Below, one piece after another: positions 5,449 to 7,825 of a stretch of DNA of 7,825 nucleotides. The DNA comes from Candidatus Omnitrophota bacterium. GTDB lineage: Bacteria > Omnitrophota > Gorgyraeia > Zapsychrales > Zapsychraceae. The DNA lies in the NCBI GenBank assembly GCA_020430005.1, contig JAGQKQ010000080.1:1-7825 (forward strand), written 5' to 3'. Numbering within the stretch: position 1 is the first letter of the stretch; each line of letters begins with the position of its first letter. The translations under genes and the position numbers were made by a program. The notes beneath the pieces were generated by a model. That model searched no databases, was not told where the DNA came from, and saw only the letters and a program-made list of their open reading frames with translations.

Positions 5449-6712
5449 TTCCTATTTTCTTCCCCTTTCTATTTTAGTCGTTCCCTTGGTGTTGTTTTTT
5501 CTCTACGCCATATTTTTCAAACCCATTTTTTCTATCCACTTAGTCATCGCCCTCATTGTTTGTATCATTTTTCTTTTTCCGCTAAGAACAAACCTTTCCA
5601 GAAGACGCGCGGAATCTTTGTTGGAAGTCCAGGATTACCGTGAACATATTAATCTCGTTGAGGCTGATATTGATCATGAGAAGCGTAATATTGAAGCCTT
5701 CCGTCAGAAGATTGTCAGTTATTCTCATTTAAAAGGTGTAACGGAACGTCTTAGTTTGTGTTTAACATTAGAAGATACATCCAAGACGCTGTCCTCAGAG
5801 GTGCATGTTCTGTTCGGAAATAAAGAAACAACAATTATTTTGTATCTGTTTCATTCCAAGACAGGGGAGTTAGGTATTTCCTCGTCACAAAAAGGACAGA
5901 TGCGAGTTAACTTAAAGGATAAAAAAGGTGACGAGTTTGATCAGTACGTTGTCAAAACTCTAAAGTCTCTTCTAATTGAAGATACCAGAAGTGATTATCG
6001 GTTTGATATTGATAAAATTAAGACGGAAGATAAAAGGATTATCCGATCCTTAATCAGTACGCCTTTAATGGTGGGAAACAAGGCGTTGGGTCTTATCAGG
6101 GTTGATAGTCCGCATTCCAGGAGTTTTAATACGGAAGACTTGCGGCTTTTAAAAACGGTTGCCGATTTGGGGGCGGTTGCTATTGAAAATGCGCAGCTTT
6201 ATCGACGGGTTGAGCAGCTGGCTGTGAAGGATGGTTTGACGGGGTTGTATCTGCGCCGGTATTTGATAGACCGTTTTTCCGAAGAAATTTACCGTCATAT
6301 GCAGGAAAAAAGTGATATGTCCTTTCTGATGGTCGATCTGGATCATTTTAAACAATATAACGATAAGTTTGGTCATGTTGCCGGAGACATTGTTTTACGT
6401 ACCGTTGGAATGATGTTCGCACAGTTTTTCAATGAACCGGGTGTATTGGTATGTCGTTATGGAGGAGAAGAAATTGCCGTTCTTCTGCCGAACTGTTCCA
6501 AGAAAGAAGCTGTCAAAAAAGCGGAAGCCATTCGAAAAAAGGTAGCAGAGCAGACCATTCTTCTCAGAAGGGAAAAAACACACATCACGATTTCTGTTGG
6601 AGTTGCTTCTTTTCCTGAAGATGCCCAGACAAAAGATGAATTAATCCGGGGAGCAGATGAGGCGCTCTATCGGGCAAAGGAAAAAGGACGGAACGCGGTA
6701 TGCGCTGTTTAG
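5417..6712 (+). CDS. Membrane-anchored GAF-GGDEF diguanylate cyclase, no I-site
   Basis: This predicted enzyme joins two GTP into the second messenger c-di-GMP at the inner face of the membrane. Two hydrophobic segments lie at about residues 12-33 and 38-57. A charged, probably coiled-coil stretch follows (about 60-105), then a GAF sensor domain (about 110-265) with the typical PLMVGNKALGLIRVDSP and AIENAQLY blocks. The GGDEF domain (about 266-431) opens with DGLTG (272-276). Catalytic and metal residues are intact: D307, N315, D324, and the signature GGEEI (349-353), where Ile replaces the usual Phe. The RxxD product-inhibition site normally nine residues before the first Gly is absent: residues 340-343 read EPGV. 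The domain has one extra residue between D307 and the signature compared with its downstream paralog. Translation starts at TTG, overlapping the ATPase gene by 32 bases. The GAF ligand is unknown. Confidence 0.9.
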   Translation: MIKIPRRPLFNSYFLPLSILVVPLVLFFLYAIFFKPIFSIHLVIALIVCIIFLFPLRTNLSRRRAESLLEVQDYREHINLVEADIDHEKRNIEAFRQKIVSYSHLKGVTERLSLCLTLEDTSKTLSSEVHVLFGNKETTIILYLFHSKTGELGISSSQKGQMRVNLKDKKGDEFDQYVVKTLKSLLIEDTRSDYRFDIDKIKTEDKRIIRSLISTPLMVGNKALGLIRVDSPHSRSFNTEDLRLLKTVADLGAVAIENAQLYRRVEQLAVKDGLTGLYLRRYLIDRFSEEIYRHMQEKSDMSFLMVDLDHFKQYNDKFGHVAGDIVLRTVGMMFAQFFNEPGVLVCRYGGEEIAVLLPNCSKKEAVKKAEAIRKKVAEQTILLRREKTHITISVGVASFPEDAQTKDELIRGADEALYRAKEKGRNAVCAV

Positions 6713-6724
6713 AAAGTTTTTAAT

Positions 6725-7750
6725 ATGGATATACTACTTTTAATTCTTATTTTATATACGGGATTGGTTGTTTATTGCACGGGAAGAATTGCCCAGCGCA
6801 TGGAAAAAGATCTCGACTTAAAAACGGATGATATGAAAAGGGCCCATCAGCGTCGGGTGGATAAAAAGAACGAGCTTGTCGCAGAGAAAAATCTTCTCGC
6901 TAATGAAACGCACCGTATTTTTACACTTTATGAAATTACCAAGGATATTACAAAAAGTCTGGATGAAAAAACGGCCTTTGACATTTTTCAGGGAAAATTA
7001 AGAGAGCACGTAAATTTTCAGGAATGTCTGCTGTTGGATCCTTTGTCGGAGGACTTAAAAAAATTTCAGGTATCCCAAGAGGCCTTTGTTTTTCCGCTTA
7101 AAAGTAAAGAAGAGAAGGTTGGGTATCTTGTCGTTAAGGGTGTGCATCCCAAGAAGCATGAAATTGTTACGATTTTGGGAAACCAGTTTGCTTTGGCCTT
7201 GCGCCGGGTAAAACTTTATAAAGAGATTGAGCGCATTGCAATAACGGATGGCTTGACTCAATTGTTTACGCGCCGTCATTTGGGTGAGCGGTTTGTGGAA
7301 GAATTAAAACGGGCTCAGTCCCGCAAAACAAAAACTTCCTTTTTAATGCTGGATGTGGATCATTTTAAACCGGTTAATGACCAGTACGGGCATTTGACGG
7401 GAGACCAGGTTTTGCGCGAAGTGGCAGGATTGATTAAGGAGAATATTCGTGAAATTGATATCGCCGGGCGTTATGGAGGAGAGGAATTTTGTGTTGTCTT
7501 GCCCGATACAGATGGTAAAGGTGGTCTTTATGTAGCCGAGCGTATTCGCTGCGCTGTGGAAGAAGCTGTTATTCATGCGTACGATACACAGGTCCGAATA
7601 ACGGTGAGTATCGGTATTTCTGTGTTTGATGAAGATGGAAAAAGCATGGAAGAGCTTATTGATAAGGCCGATTGGGCGCTTTATCGGGCGAAAAAACAGG
7701 GACGGAACCGTGTCTGTGCCTTTGGTATCTATAATAATAATGATCAATAA
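6725..7750 (+). CDS. Membrane-anchored GGDEF diguanylate cyclase with I-site
   Basis: This is a second predicted c-di-GMP synthase, 341 residues long. One hydrophobic anchor lies at residues 3-20, followed by a charged coiled-coil-like stretch (about 22-70) rich in Lys and Glu. A compact, divergent GAF-like region spans about 66-172; I assign it from position and the GYLVVKG and ALALRRVKLY blocks, with moderate confidence. The GGDEF domain opens with DGLTQ (175-179) and keeps D210, N218, D227 and the signature GGEEF (251-255). An RxxD inhibitory site, REID (242-245), sits exactly nine residues before the first Gly, so feedback inhibition by c-di-GMP is expected. It resembles the preceding gene across the C-terminal half (SFLM-D-DHFK, ALYRAK, GRN-VCA), so the two are probably an old tandem duplication. 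Only 12 bases separate them. The ribosome binding site is weak (AGAAAG, 6711-6716). Confidence 0.92.
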   Translation: MDILLLILILYTGLVVYCTGRIAQRMEKDLDLKTDDMKRAHQRRVDKKNELVAEKNLLANETHRIFTLYEITKDITKSLDEKTAFDIFQGKLREHVNFQECLLLDPLSEDLKKFQVSQEAFVFPLKSKEEKVGYLVVKGVHPKKHEIVTILGNQFALALRRVKLYKEIERIAITDGLTQLFTRRHLGERFVEELKRAQSRKTKTSFLMLDVDHFKPVNDQYGHLTGDQVLREVAGLIKENIREIDIAGRYGGEEFCVVLPDTDGKGGLYVAERIRCAVEEAVIHAYDTQVRITVSIGISVFDEDGKSMEELIDKADWALYRAKKQGRNRVCAFGIYNNNDQ

Positions 7751-7776
7751 TATAAATATTATTAATTCATTTCAGC

Positions 7777-7805
7777 TTGAACCCCCCCTATATATCAGGT
7801 AGAAT
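7777..7805 (+). promoter_or_regulatory. Sigma-70-type promoter for a gene beyond the right edge
   Basis: TTGAAC (7777-7782; 4 of 6) and TAGAAT (7800-7805; 5 of 6) are separated by exactly 17 bases. The spacer begins with the rest of a seven-C run (7782-7788) and continues into alternating TA. Transcription would start near 7812 and run out of the window. No start codon of the next gene is visible in the remaining bases. Confidence 0.6.
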
Positions 7806-7825
7806 AGAAACATCAAATTTTGTAG

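Noticed and set aside
7746..7763. Perfect AT-only palindrome (AATAATAT / ATATTATT) over the stop of the second cyclase
   Set aside because: It has no GC pair and only a two-base centre, so it cannot form a stable terminator hairpin. It is likely a by-product of AT-rich sequence.

Overview
This is a fully coding bacterial window with eight genes, all on the + strand. The organism looks like a Gram-negative-type anaerobic bacterium of moderate to low GC. The order (DnaJ, FmdB-type zinc ribbon, VanZ-like protein, DUF1015 protein, AccD) and the unusual AccD core residues fit my memory of candidate phyla such as Omnitrophota (PVC superphylum). That placement is inference: there is no rRNA or other marker in the window.

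Layout. Positions 1-84 hold a GC-richer, repeat-built inverted-repeat element directly before dnaJ. Next comes a tight block of dnaJ (85-1239), an FmdB-family zinc ribbon gene (1239-1517, sharing one base with the dnaJ stop) and a VanZ-like membrane protein gene (1540-1929). A gap with a perfect 11-bp inverted repeat follows, then a DUF1015 gene (2018-3283). A 126-base gap, the largest here, contains a 19-bp hairpin with a 61-base loop and precedes accD (3410-4273). A well-formed sigma-70-type promoter at 4279-4307 then starts a three-gene unit: an orphan MsmX/UgpC-type sugar ABC ATPase (4345-5448) and two membrane-anchored GAF-GGDEF diguanylate cyclases (5417-6712 and 6725-7750). The first cyclase begins at a TTG codon inside the end of the ATPase gene. 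A second good promoter at 7777-7805 points to a gene beyond the right edge.

How the genes fit together. The first part is housekeeping: protein folding (DnaJ), fatty-acid precursor synthesis (AccD, partner AccA not here), and proteins of unknown role (FmdB, VanZ, DUF1015). The second part couples an ATPase that probably powers carbohydrate import to two tandem c-di-GMP synthases. The first cyclase lacks the RxxD inhibitory site and the second has it, so the pair may differ in product feedback.

I see no mobile element with a transposase, no CRISPR array, no RNA gene and no defence system. The parts most worth a second look are the three structured intergenic elements, the cyclase pair, the altered AccD core and the DUF1015 protein.
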